The notes beneath the pieces were generated by a model. The model was given only the letters and a program-made list of their open reading frames with translations. It was not told the DNA's origin and made no database searches. The position numbers were made by a program, and so were the translations under genes. From assembly GCF_000230715.2 (NCBI RefSeq), contig NC_019792.1, positions 1,426,001 to 1,490,000 on the forward strand: a DNA stretch of 64,000 nt, in the 5' to 3' direction. Below are positions 52,063 through 60,429 of this stretch, piece by piece. The first letter of the stretch is position 1. The number at the start of each line of letters is the position of its first letter. Source of the DNA: Natronobacterium gregoryi SP2. GTDB taxonomy: Archaea > Halobacteriota > Halobacteria > Halobacteriales > Natrialbaceae.

Positions 52063-54390
52063 ATGAGTTCTGCCGTCGACGAGGATACCGTCCGGGCGAT
52101 CAACTCCGGGCGGGAAACCCTCGGTGCGATGTTCTCGAGCGCTCAGGCGCATCTCCAGAAGGTGTTTATCGTCTTCGTCGCCGGCTTCATGGGTGCGTTC
52201 TGGGCCCTGCGGATCTACATCTGGGACTTCCTGGAAGAGACCGCCAAAGCCGAGATGAGCCAGTACGTCGCCGAATCGACGGACCTCATCACCCGAACGC
52301 CGTTCGAAGTGATCCTCTTACAGGCGAAAATCGGGTTGCTGTTCGGGATCATCGTCTCGATTCCTGCCTTGCTCTACTTCGCCCGGGGGAAGCTCAAGGA
52401 ACGCGGGCACGACAGTGTCGTTCCAATATCGCGGCTCTACCTGGTCAGCTTCGCCGTGAGTTCGTTCGTCCTCTTCTGGGGCGGTATCATCTATGCGTAC
52501 GCCATCTTCTTTCCCTACGCGTTCGACTTCCTCGCGAGTAACGCCGTCCACACCGGCGTCAAACCCAGCTTCGGGATCACCGAGTTCACCGAGTTCATAG
52601 CGCTGCTGACGCTCTCGTTCGGCCTCGCAGCGCAACTCCCGCTTTTCATGGGTGTGCTCTCCTACACCGAGATCGTCCCCTACGAGACGTTCCGTGACAA
52701 GTGGCGACACGCGATCGTCGGCGTCACCGTCTTCGGTGCCCTGTTCTCCCCCCCGGACCCGTTCACCCTGATCATGTGGGCGATGCCGATGGTCGTCCTC
52801 TACGTCTTCAGCCTCGGTCTCGCAAAAGTCGTCGCGAACGTCCGCCGCCGCGGGGCTGCCGAGACCCCCGGCTCCGGTACCACACACATCAAGCGTCTCG
52901 TCCTACAGTTCGTGGCTGCGCTCGTGATCGTCGCGCTCGCAACCGCCGCCGCCGTCAGCCAGGGCGCGTTCGACTACCTCCAGACGAACGTCTACCCAAC
53001 ACTCCCCGACTACCTCGAGCCGTCTGGTGGCGATCCCGCCGGCCTCGAGTCGATCGCCCTCGAGTATGGCCTACTGGGTGAGGCCGCAGTCGGTCTGATA
53101 GTCGCCGCCTCCGTCGGCTTCCTCGTTCTCCTGGTGTACACGCTGAAAGTACTACAGGGGCCGGTCTATCCACGCGAGGGCGACATCCGGAACGCCGACG
53201 ACCCGGAAGATGTCGATTTCGAGATGCTCGAGGCCGACGACATCGAGGACGTCCCGGCACAGGTCTTCCGCTCGATGTCCGAAGACGACGCCCTCGAGTA
53301 CTCCCGGAAGGCAATGTACGACGACAACCGGGAGAAAGCCGAGGCGATCCTGAACCGGTTCGACTCACTCGAGAAAGCCGAGCAAGACCCGACCAGCGGA
53401 GAAGCGTCCGCAACGGGAAGCGACGGCGATAGCGCGGCCGGTGGCGACGAAGAAGCGGGCGGCGTCATCTCGAGTACTGCTGCTGGCATGCTCGATCCGT
53501 TCACCGAGGAAGAGACGACCGAAGACGACATCGGCGGGTACGCCTACGATATCGCGTTCGTCTTCAACAGTCTCACTTCGAAGATGTTCCGGATCGTCGG
53601 CCTCCTGATGATCGTCATGGGTGGCAGTTTCTTCTGGCTGTACCAGGGCGGTCTCCGACAGGTCCTCACGGCTTTCCTCGATCGGGTGCCGGAGCCAGTC
53701 CTCCAGGAGGTCGCCGTCCGCAACGGCATCGATCCCAGCGGGATGGCGCTCGAAGAACTCATCATGCAGATGGACATCGTCATCGCCCTCCATCCGGTCG
53801 AAGTGCTGATCTTCAACGTGAAAGTGAGCGTGCTCGCTTCGATTATCGCCGTCTTGCCGCTGGTCTTGTACTACGCCTGGCCCGCACTCAAAGAGCGCGG
53901 TCTCGTGTACGGTGACCGACGCATCTTCATCGTCTGGGGTGGCTCGCTGCTTGGCGGGTTCGCCGTCGGGACCTACCTCGGGTTCTTCTGGGTCGCACCC
54001 GCGGTCGTCTCCTATCTGGTCTCGGACGCGGTCACCAACGGGATGGTCGTCTCTTTCCGGATCAGCAGTTTCTTTTGGCTGGTGATCTTCACGACCGCCG
54101 GCATCGGCTTCCTGTTCAACGTCGTCGTCACGATGGCGCTTTTCCACGTCGGCGGCATCGTCCGGTACCGGACGATGCTGCGGGGATGGCGTCCCGTCGT
54201 GGTCGGCATCTTCGCCGTCGCCGCAGTCGCCAGCCCGAAAGGAATCCTGACGATGTTGCTCTTTGCGATCCCGATCGCGCTGACGTACATGCTCGGGCTC
54301 GCCGTACTCTATGCACTGACCGGTGGCGGCCGCCTATTCGGCGGTAAGGGTGGTGGCCCGGACCTCGAGACGGGGCTTCTCGGCCGGTAA
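52063..54390 (+). CDS. tatCt: Double TatC fusion protein (TatCt)
   Basis: 775-residue haloarchaeal-specific protein with two TatC domains. The first (about 20-300) starts LGAMFSSAQAHLQKVFIVFV and contains FSPPDPFTLIMWAMPMVVLY. A membrane-proximal helix and a long acidic cytoplasmic stretch follow (about 375-485). The second domain (about 490-760) has LNSLTSK-like VFNSLTSKMFRIVGLLMIVM, YYAWPALKERGLVYGDRRIF and ASPKGILTMLLFAIPIALTY. Haloferax TatCt has the same architecture. ATG 52063 (MSSAVDEDTVRAINSGRETL) is the natural start. Confidence 0.94.
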   Translation: MSSAVDEDTVRAINSGRETLGAMFSSAQAHLQKVFIVFVAGFMGAFWALRIYIWDFLEETAKAEMSQYVAESTDLITRTPFEVILLQAKIGLLFGIIVSIPALLYFARGKLKERGHDSVVPISRLYLVSFAVSSFVLFWGGIIYAYAIFFPYAFDFLASNAVHTGVKPSFGITEFTEFIALLTLSFGLAAQLPLFMGVLSYTEIVPYETFRDKWRHAIVGVTVFGALFSPPDPFTLIMWAMPMVVLYVFSLGLAKVVANVRRRGAAETPGSGTTHIKRLVLQFVAALVIVALATAAAVSQGAFDYLQTNVYPTLPDYLEPSGGDPAGLESIALEYGLLGEAAVGLIVAASVGFLVLLVYTLKVLQGPVYPREGDIRNADDPEDVDFEMLEADDIEDVPAQVFRSMSEDDALEYSRKAMYDDNREKAEAILNRFDSLEKAEQDPTSGEASATGSDGDSAAGGDEEAGGVISSTAAGMLDPFTEEETTEDDIGGYAYDIAFVFNSLTSKMFRIVGLLMIVMGGSFFWLYQGGLRQVLTAFLDRVPEPVLQEVAVRNGIDPSGMALEELIMQMDIVIALHPVEVLIFNVKVSVLASIIAVLPLVLYYAWPALKERGLVYGDRRIFIVWGGSLLGGFAVGTYLGFFWVAPAVVSYLVSDAVTNGMVVSFRISSFFWLVIFTTAGIGFLFNVVVTMALFHVGGIVRYRTMLRGWRPVVVGIFAVAAVASPKGILTMLLFAIPIALTYMLGLAVLYALTGGGRLFGGKGGGPDLETGLLGR

Positions 54391-54452
54391 CGATTGTACG
54401 TAGCGCCGTCGGCGGCCAGTAGCATTTTCCGGTGACATCGACAGCTTCGAAC

Positions 54453-54881
54453 ATGCAGAGACGCAACTGCATCGTCACTGGTGTCGCGATGATGACGACA
54501 GCAATAGCCGGCTGCGCGACGACATCCGACGAGGACGTCCTCGACCCCGACACGGACGCGAGTGATTTCCTGCCGAACAGCGACGACTGGCCGCTCGACG
54601 AAGCGATCGCACAGGACGAGGCAAGCGTCGGGGCGAGCGACGGGATCATGGGCCTGTGGGACGGGCCCGAAGGAGAGCATCGGTACACGATGGTCATAAT
54701 GCGGTTCGACGACGAGGAAACCGCCGAACGAATCGTCGAAGACGAGTACGGCGACTGGGATCTCAACCTCCAACACGGCGTGTTCACGTTCGCCGTCAAC
54801 GGCGAGAACACGACTCACGCACGAGACCTGCTCGCGGACTCGCCGGCGCTCGACGAAGACATCGTCGACGAGAAGACCTGA
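54453..54881 (+). CDS. Tat-exported lipoprotein, small
   Basis: 142-residue secreted protein. The start is ATG 54453, giving MQRRNCIVTGVAMMTTAIAG followed by the lipobox cysteine (AIAGC): a twin-arginine-like signal with RR near the N-terminus. The mature domain (TTSDEDVLDPDTDASDFLPN...) is very acidic, with a strand-helix region IMGLWDGPEGEHRYTMVIMR and AERIVEDEYGDWDLN. No family is recognised. Its position 62 bp after tatCt suggests a neighbourly but not necessarily functional link; it may simply be a Tat substrate. Confidence 0.75.
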   Translation: MQRRNCIVTGVAMMTTAIAGCATTSDEDVLDPDTDASDFLPNSDDWPLDEAIAQDEASVGASDGIMGLWDGPEGEHRYTMVIMRFDDEETAERIVEDEYGDWDLNLQHGVFTFAVNGENTTHARDLLADSPALDEDIVDEKT

Positions 54882-54952
54882 ACGGCGTCCCGACGAACCG
54901 GCCGGCGGCCAGTGCCAGAGTTAAGAGGGAACCCGACGAAACAGCAACCCGG

Positions 54953-55129
54953 ATGCCAAAGATCAGCGTCGAAATCCCGGAGGAACTGCTCGAGGATCTG
55001 GACGAACACGTCGGCGACGACGGAAAGTTCGTCAACCGCAGCGACGCGATCCGCGCGTCGATCCGCAAGACACTCGACATCTTAGACGAGATCGACGAAC
55101 GACACGACCGCCTCGAGACTGAAGAGTAG
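54953..55129 (+). CDS. CopG/ribbon-helix-helix transcriptional regulator
   Basis: 58-residue regulator: MPKISVEIPEELLEDLDEHV forms the DNA-binding beta-strand and first helix, followed by FVNRSDAIRASIRKTLDILD. This is the ribbon-helix-helix pattern (VEIP.EL...D, RSDAIRASIR). Such proteins bind DNA as dimers. It lies 71 bp after the Tat lipoprotein gene and converges with rlmE. Its target is unknown. Confidence 0.88.
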   Translation: MPKISVEIPEELLEDLDEHVGDDGKFVNRSDAIRASIRKTLDILDEIDERHDRLETEE

Positions 55130-55183
55130 GCGATGGGCTGTCGACGGTCGTCCGTTTCGTGCAGACTGCTTCGACAATCCGTC

Positions 55184-55966
55184 TCAGTCGCGCTCGAGTG
55201 GCTGTGCGAACCCGAAGTTCGGTTTCACGTCGTCGACCCGGACCGTGACGACATCGCCCTCCTCGGCCGCCGGGACGAACAGGCGGTAGCCGTCGACAGA
55301 CGCGATTCCGTCACCCTCGCTACCGACGTCTTCGATCTCGACCTCGAGTTCGTCGCCCGGCTGTACCGGTGCGGTGATCCGCCCCTTCGCGATGAAGTAT
55401 ACCTCGGAAGACTCCTTGCGAGAGGCTTCGGGGTTCGTGACGCGAACGTACTGGAACTCTTCTTCGATTTCGTCTTTGAAGTCGTCGACGTCAGGCCCTT
55501 CGAAAATCTTCACGACGAAGTCGCCACCGGTGTCGAGCAACTCCGTCGCCGTCTCGTAGGCCTGCCGGGCGAGGTGTAGCGACCGGGCCTGATCGAGCGA
55601 GTACTCGCCGGACATGTTGGGTGCCATGTCGGAGACGACCACGTCGACGGTTCCGCCGGCGGCGTCAACGACCCGCTCGCGCGTGCGCTCTTCGGTCATG
55701 TCGCCACGAAGCGTCTCGATGCGGTCGTCGATCTCGTCGTCGAACCCCTTGATCCGCTGAAGATCGACGCCGATGACCTGCCCCTCGGAACCGACTGCTT
55801 CGGCAGCGACCTGCAGCCAGCCACCCGGAGCCGCACCGAGGTCGACGACCGTGTCGCCACGAGAGATGACATCCTCGAGCTCGTCGAGCTGTTTGAGTTT
55901 GTACGCCGCTCGAGAGCGGTAGCCTTCCTGCTTTGCCTTGTTGTAGTAGTGGTCTTTTCGAGCCAT
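55184..55966 (-). CDS. rlmE: 23S rRNA (uridine 2'-O) methyltransferase RlmE with TRAM domain
   Basis: 260-residue FtsJ/RlmE-type methyltransferase that methylates the ribose of a uridine in the large-subunit rRNA. N-terminal YYNKAKQEGYRSRAAYKLKQ, SAM motif VVDLGAAPGGWLQVAAEA, the catalytic KDKE-type lysines and aspartate in VVVSDMAPNMSG and FVVKIFEGPD, then SSEVYFIAKG. A C-terminal TRAM domain (about 198-258: PGDELEVEIEDVGSEGDGIA, VVTVRVDDVKPNFGFAQP) binds RNA; bacterial RlmE lacks it, archaeal ones often have it. Start ATG 55966. Confidence 0.93.
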   Translation of the reverse strand: MARKDHYYNKAKQEGYRSRAAYKLKQLDELEDVISRGDTVVDLGAAPGGWLQVAAEAVGSEGQVIGVDLQRIKGFDDEIDDRIETLRGDMTEERTRERVVDAAGGTVDVVVSDMAPNMSGEYSLDQARSLHLARQAYETATELLDTGGDFVVKIFEGPDVDDFKDEIEEEFQYVRVTNPEASRKESSEVYFIAKGRITAPVQPGDELEVEIEDVGSEGDGIASVDGYRLFVPAAEEGDVVTVRVDDVKPNFGFAQPLERD

Positions 55967-56248
55967 CGAATTCGTCAGTTGTCCGTCGTAGGAGGTCGAG
56001 ACGGTTAGGTGTCGCGACTCGAGAAAACCAACCTCGAGTTCGTGACACCCAGTCGGCTCGTTCTCGGCCGCGTCTCGGCTCGCGTCGATCCGCCGGCCCG
56101 CGATCCGCGCTGGCTGATCGACCGGCGACGACAGCGGATGGTCGAAACACTCGTGGCCGGCTGCTATCGGTGCCGATCGATCACGACCGCCCGTGCCGGC
56201 GTCGGTCTCGTCGGGACAGACGTCGGTGTCTCTCCGTCACTCGAGGCA

Positions 56249-57196
56249 TCATTCGGTTCGTCGATCGTCTTCGACTGCCGGGAGAGTGTCCCACCCCGGC
56301 GTCTCCGATGCACCACGGGCACGCTCGATCTGTCCGCCTAGCTCCGGCGTCAGCTCCGCAGTCGAGCGTGCGAGAGCCTGCCACTCCCGAATCGCCGGGC
56401 CGACCCACGACTCCGTCTCGTCACCGACCGCTCGCTCTTTCCCCCACTCGTAGTGAGAGTCCGAAATCGCGAGCGTGCCGGGACTCGAGGCGGCGGCGAC
56501 GGCCAGACACTCCGCTCGATCGGCCGCCGTGAGGTTCCCGTCGACGAGTCGATCGATCGTTCCCTCGAGATCCCTGGGCCGTGGGTGACAGAAGAGTTTC
56601 TCGCCGATCGCCTGCGAGCCAAGCAGGAGATCTTCGGGCGTCGTCTCGACACTCTCCGCGAGCAGTCGGTTGCCGCCGACGGCCGCTTCGACGCGTTCGC
56701 ACTCAGTCTCGTACTCGAGCGCGAGGTTGTGAGCAGGATAGGCACTACATTCCGCGGGAAACAAGTCTTCGTCGTGGACCCGGCACTGCAGGGTCTCGGG
56801 GTCGAGAAAGACACAGGCTGGCAGCCACGACGATTCCGCGCGGTCGAAAGGGGCAACCGGCTTCGGCGGTTTGCACAGACCGACGAAAAAGACCGGCCGT
56901 CCAGCGACGGCGGCGACCTCGTAACCGTCGATCGTGACGCCTTCCTCGTCGTCGCGAGCGCCCCAGAACCGCAGCGTCAGCGCGGCAGCCATCCCCGCCT
57001 CGAGAAAGTCTCTGACCTCGTCACGAGCGAGTGCGACGAAGTTCGGATCGTCGTCCAGCGGCGGCCGACTGTTCTCGCCACTGTGGAGAGGGCCACGGCT
57101 CGAGTCGCTCACGTCCCCGTCTTCGTCGGTCAACTCCGCGAGCAGCGGCTGCCAGTCGAGACAACAGCCCGCACAGCCCTCGCAGTTCACCTTCAT
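56249..57196 (-). CDS. YkgJ-type cysteine-cluster protein
   Basis: 315-residue protein with an N-terminal cysteine cluster, MKVNCEGCAGCCLDWQP, of the YkgJ/CxxCxxCC type that may hold a metal or iron-sulfur centre. The second part continues with VFFVGLCKPPKPVAPFDRAE, LPACVFLDPETLQCRVHDED and LFPAECSAYPAHNL, giving more conserved cysteines. ATG 57196 puts the first cluster at the very N-terminus; an alternative start at 57223 adds nine residues including a cysteine. Function of the family is unknown. Converging/overlapping frame at 56009-56341 is not convincing. Confidence 0.78.
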   Translation of the reverse strand: MKVNCEGCAGCCLDWQPLLAELTDEDGDVSDSSRGPLHSGENSRPPLDDDPNFVALARDEVRDFLEAGMAAALTLRFWGARDDEEGVTIDGYEVAAVAGRPVFFVGLCKPPKPVAPFDRAESSWLPACVFLDPETLQCRVHDEDLFPAECSAYPAHNLALEYETECERVEAAVGGNRLLAESVETTPEDLLLGSQAIGEKLFCHPRPRDLEGTIDRLVDGNLTAADRAECLAVAAASSPGTLAISDSHYEWGKERAVGDETESWVGPAIREWQALARSTAELTPELGGQIERARGASETPGWDTLPAVEDDRRTE

Positions 57197-57279
57197 ACAG
57201 CCGAATACGGACTCGACGCGCATAATCGTGTCTGCCCTCGAGGGGAACGACTTTCACCGTTCGGCGACCACCTCCGGGT

Positions 57280-57525
57280 ATGGCAAAGGACTCCTGTGAC
57301 GGCTGTGGCCGAACCGTAACCGTCGCCGGCGGCATCGCCAACATCTGGACGTTCGGCCAGGACGACGGCAGCGAGGGGACGGCGATGACGCTGGAGTTCG
57401 AGGACGGCACGGACCATCTGCTCTGTTATCCCTGTATGGAGGTGTTGCCGGACAACCCGACCGCCGAGGACGTCGAGCGACTCGAGGAAGTCGACGCGGA
57501 GACGTCGCGGCTCACCGAGTACTGA
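57280..57525 (+). CDS. Small zinc-binding-type haloarchaeal protein
   Basis: 81-residue protein with paired cysteines MAKDSCDGCGRTV and LLCYPCMEVLPD, forming a probable zinc site, and a strand-rich middle (GIANIWTFGQDDGSEGTAMT). It is divergent from the YkgJ-type gene. Its stop TGA (57523-57525) is followed directly by TACGGACCGCTAG, a family-A-like start (see findings). Function unknown. Confidence 0.82.
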   Translation: MAKDSCDGCGRTVTVAGGIANIWTFGQDDGSEGTAMTLEFEDGTDHLLCYPCMEVLPDNPTAEDVERLEEVDAETSRLTEY

Positions 57526-57602
57526 TACGGACCGCTAGTCGTCGTTTTTCGTCCGAAAATGGCGGTAGGGGGCGAGCGTGGAGACGACCGCTGGAGCCGG
57601 CC
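57526..57602 (+). repeat. Possible decayed family-A element on a stop codon
   Basis: Left end TACGGACCGCTAGT follows the TGA stop at 57523-57525; the right boundary is TGA 57603-57605. 77 bp, but the right inverted end has been lost, so this copy is uncertain. Confidence 0.4.
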
Positions 57603-57605
57603 TGA

Positions 57606-57684
57606 TACGGACTACTGTAAGGCGGTTCCGACGCAACCGCGACCTGACGTCGGTTGCGTCGACAAACTGTTACAGCATTCCGTC
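57606..57684 (+). repeat. Family-A repeat, 79 bp
   Basis: Ends TACGGACTACTGT and ACAGCATTCCGTC, flanked by TGA at 57603-57605 and 57685-57687. Hairpin arms GACGCAACCGCGAC and GTCGGTTGCGTC. Confidence 0.85.
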
Positions 57685-57730
57685 TGACACCGGGGACACG
57701 ATTGCGTCACTGCACCGCACTGCACCGCAA

Positions 57731-57820
57731 GCGGAAGGGGTGGGATTTGAACGCCACGAGGCTGACGCCGCCGCGGGCCAGAAGGCACCGCGGTGCTCTA
57801 CCGCTGAGCGACCCTTCCGC
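57731..57820 (-). tRNA. tRNA-like gene or tRNA pseudogene, isotype unresolved
   Basis: On the minus strand GGAAGGG (5' at 57818) pairs with CCCTTCC (57733-57739), the pairing extending to nine base pairs with GCGGAAGGG. TC at positions 8-9, D-stem GCTC/GAGC with loop AGCGGTA and the T-loop TTCAAAT are canonical. The anticodon stem CCGCG/CGCGG encloses 13 bases (GTGCCTTCTGGCC) rather than 7, the variable arm is 13 bases with a GGC/GCC stem, and the T-stem GTGG-C-G/CCCAC has an extra C. No single anticodon can be fixed; TTCTGG would allow CTG or TCT. It might be a degenerate tRNA or one with a short intron. Confidence 0.5.
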
Positions 57821-57842
57821 ACGTCGATTCGAAGGCGGATTT

Positions 57843-57854
57843 CGTATTTGTAAT
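57843..57854 (-). promoter_or_regulatory. Possible TATA box of the tRNA-like gene
   Basis: On the minus strand ATTACAAATACG, centred about 30 bases upstream of the tRNA-like 5' end at 57818-57820. The location fits an archaeal promoter. Confidence 0.45.
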
Positions 57855-57939
57855 CGGGCAGCTACCCGCGGGTAGCTCCCACCTACGAACCGTTTTCCGA
57901 TCGGTGCCGGTTGTGGCTCCCGGTGCGAGGTCCCGACGG

Positions 57940-58321
57940 ATGACGACGACTCGAGAGCTCTCTCCCGTGGAGGCACCGGAACTGACTGCCCTCTACGAGG
58001 ACGACGAGTGGTGGGAGGACCGCGAGGTCGACGACGTTCGTTCGGCGCTCGAGGACACCGAAGTCGCGATTATCGCGACCCGACCGATTGCGGTGCATAA
58101 CAGGTACGACCGTCGCCGTCCTCGTCGGGAAGTACGCGGCCGGTGCGACGCTCGGGACGCTCCTCGTCGCGTACGGCCTCCAGGAGTTCCTGTCCGCGAC
58201 TGGACACTCGTGGTTCCGGTACACCGCGTACTAGGGCAGCGGTGTACTCGTCACGTTCGTCGGCTGGGTGATCCTGATTCTCACCTTCGTCAACCTGTAC
58301 GGCGAACTGAACGGTTCGTAG
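57940..58321 (+). pseudogene. Fused debris: N-terminus of a GNAT acetyltransferase and tail of a membrane protein
   Basis: ATG 57940 opens MTTTRELSPVEAPELTALYE, then DDEWWEDREVDDVRSALEDT, the usual start of a GNAT N-acetyltransferase domain. Near 58090 the frame loses all resemblance, and another frame beginning about 58097 reads ITGTTVAVLVGKYAAGATLG then LLVAYGLQEFLSATGHSWF, interrupted by TAG and continuing GVLVTFVGWVILILTFVNLY to TAG 58321, a hydrophobic membrane-protein C-terminus. Two unrelated, broken genes have been joined. Confidence 0.6.
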
Positions 58322-58410
58322 GGCGTCGATCGACGCCACTCGAGTCGATATAGTTGCCGTGAATTTACAGCACGAGCGACGGTCCGTAGCCTTTAGGATC
58401 GGTCCGGTCC

Positions 58411-60243
58411 GTGAGTCGAACGGTGAACCCCGACCGGAGCTTCGAGGAGTTTCCCGCGCCCAGCTACCGCGGGAACCAGGAATCCGCCCTCCAAGACATT
58501 CGTGACGCGTTCGCGGCCGACAACGACATCGTCCTCGTGCGTGCGCCGACCGGCAGCGGCAAGTCTCTGCTTGCACGCGCCGTCGCTGGCTGTGCCCGGC
58601 CCGCCGGCGAGGCCGACCCCAGCGAGGCAACGGGTGCCTACTACACGACCCCACAGGTTTCGCAACTCGACGACGTCGCGGCCGACGACCTGCTCGCCGA
58701 TCTCAACGTGATCCGCGGGAAGTCGAACTACACCTGCATCCTGCCGGACGAACGAAACACGCCGGTCAACCAGGCACCCTGCGTCCGCGAACGAGGGTAC
58801 GACTGCTCGGTGAAACACCGCTGTCCGTACTTCTCCGACCGAGCGATCGCCTCGAACCGCGAGATTGCGGCGATGACGCTCGCCTACTTCATGCAGACCG
58901 CCGGCAGCGAGGTCTTTCGCAAACGCGACGTCGTCGTCGTCGACGAAGCCCACGGCCTCGCCGAGTGGGCCGAGATGTACGCGACCATCCAAATCGGCCC
59001 CCGAACCGTCCCGTTCTGGGACGACCTCCGACTGCCCGACATCGACGACCTCGAGCGTGCCGTCCGCTACGCAGAGAACCTCCAGCAGACCTGCACCCGG
59101 CGCAAAGACGAACTGCTGACACAGGAGTCGCTGACGCCCGGCGAGGTCCGTGAACGGGACCGACTCCAGGAACTAATCGGCGAACTCGACTGGTTCGTCT
59201 CCGACTATCGGGACCCACAGAGCCCGACGACGTGGCTCGTCGACCAGTCCGAGCCCTCGAGCGACGACGAGAAAAAAGAGGGCGGGCCGCTGACCGTCAA
59301 GCCGATGAATCCCGAGAAGTACCTCCAGCACACCGTCTGGGACCGAGGTAACAAGTTCGCCCTGCTATCGGCGACCATCCTCAACAAAGACGCCTTCTGT
59401 CGCCAGGTCGGCCTCCCCCCCGACAACGTCGCACTGGTCGACGTCGGCCACACCTTCCCCGTCGAAAACCGGCCGCTGTACGACATCACCCAGGGGAAGA
59501 TGACCTACGAACACCGATCGGAAACGACGCCGAAGATCGCCCGTACTATCGTCCGGATCATGCAAAACCATCCCGACGAGAAAGGACTGGTTCACGCCCA
59601 CTCCTACGACATCCAGGAGCGACTCGCCGACCGACTCGCCGACTTCGGCGTCGGCGACCGGGTCCGGACCCACGACCGAGACAGTCGTGATGCCGACCTA
59701 GAAGCATGGAAAGCCACCGACGACCCTGACGTCTTCCTCTCGGTGAAGATGGAGGAAGCACTGGATTTGAAAGGCGACCTCTGTCGATTCCAGGTCCTTT
59801 GCAAGGCTCCCTTCCTCAACACCGGCGATTCGAGAGTGGCACACCGACTCGAGGAAGGACAGTGGGCGTGGTACTACCGAACCGCACTGCAAACGGTCAT
59901 CCAGGCCTGTGGCCGGGTCGTTCGCGCCCCCGACGACCACGGTGCGACGTATCTGGCCGACTCGAGCCTGCTCGACCTGTTCGAGCGAGCGAAGTCCGAC
60001 ATGCCCGGCTGGTTCAAAGAGCAAGTCGACCGGATGTCACGACCGGAGCTGCCAGCGTTCGAGCCACGGGCTGCAGTCGGCGAAACGGACTCGAGTAGCC
60101 CGTCACGAACCGACACCGGGAGTTCGACCGGAGCGAAAACGAACGCGGACCGTTCTCGCCAGTCACGTCGCTCGTCGTCTCGAGCCTCGCGGTCGCGCTC
60201 GCAGTCGAGCCCTGTCGCCGACGTCTGGGAGACGGACGGCTAA
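58411..60243 (+). CDS. DEAH-type DNA helicase of the XPD/DinG/Rad3 family
   Basis: 610-residue superfamily-2 helicase starting with GTG 58411. Walker A APTGSGKSLLARA (residues 45-57), an iron-sulfur domain with four cysteines (C at NYTCILPDERN, QAPCVRERGYDC and HRCPYF) as in XPD, Walker B/motif II VVVVDEAHGLAEW, motif III LLSATILNKDAF and motif VI QACGRVVRAPDDHG. The C-terminal 60 residues are a serine/arginine-rich low-complexity tail. In other organisms these helicases unwind DNA 5' to 3' in repair; the exact role here is not fixed. Confidence 0.94.
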   Translation: MSRTVNPDRSFEEFPAPSYRGNQESALQDIRDAFAADNDIVLVRAPTGSGKSLLARAVAGCARPAGEADPSEATGAYYTTPQVSQLDDVAADDLLADLNVIRGKSNYTCILPDERNTPVNQAPCVRERGYDCSVKHRCPYFSDRAIASNREIAAMTLAYFMQTAGSEVFRKRDVVVVDEAHGLAEWAEMYATIQIGPRTVPFWDDLRLPDIDDLERAVRYAENLQQTCTRRKDELLTQESLTPGEVRERDRLQELIGELDWFVSDYRDPQSPTTWLVDQSEPSSDDEKKEGGPLTVKPMNPEKYLQHTVWDRGNKFALLSATILNKDAFCRQVGLPPDNVALVDVGHTFPVENRPLYDITQGKMTYEHRSETTPKIARTIVRIMQNHPDEKGLVHAHSYDIQERLADRLADFGVGDRVRTHDRDSRDADLEAWKATDDPDVFLSVKMEEALDLKGDLCRFQVLCKAPFLNTGDSRVAHRLEEGQWAWYYRTALQTVIQACGRVVRAPDDHGATYLADSSLLDLFERAKSDMPGWFKEQVDRMSRPELPAFEPRAAVGETDSSSPSRTDTGSSTGAKTNADRSRQSRRSSSRASRSRSQSSPVADVWETDG

Positions 60244-60326
60244 AACGCAGCGAGGGCACCCCAGGCGATCATCGAGGTCGCCATGAGGACCGCAAAGAGC
60301 AGTGCCATGATCTGACTTCTATTCAT
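60240..60326 (-). CDS. 28-residue single-helix membrane peptide
   Basis: An ATG at 60324-60326 opens a 28-codon frame ending in TAG at 60240-60242, overlapping the helicase stop by 2-3 bases: MNRSQIMALLFAVLMATSMI followed by AWGALAAF. A short basic N-terminus and one hydrophobic helix make it a plausible small membrane peptide; haloarchaeal genomes encode many such. I could not confirm conservation. Confidence 0.45.
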   Translation of the reverse strand: MNRSQIMALLFAVLMATSMIAWGALAAF

Positions 60327-60429
60327 ACGCTCCGATACTCGCGCCGCTATCATGAATGTCACGACCGATCTCGCTCGAGCGACCGCGAGAACAGCCCCAT
60401 GGTGTAGTCACGGGACGGACATGCCATGG

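Noticed and set aside
56009-56341. Plus-strand frame of 110 codons starting GTG after rlmE
   Set aside because: Overlaps the end of the YkgJ-type gene by about 90 bases, has no recognisable domain and weak composition; could be real but is unsupported.
57731-57820. Selenocysteine tRNA
   Set aside because: Although the acceptor pairing can extend to nine base pairs, no TCA anticodon is in the loop and the D-arm is of the ordinary four-pair type.
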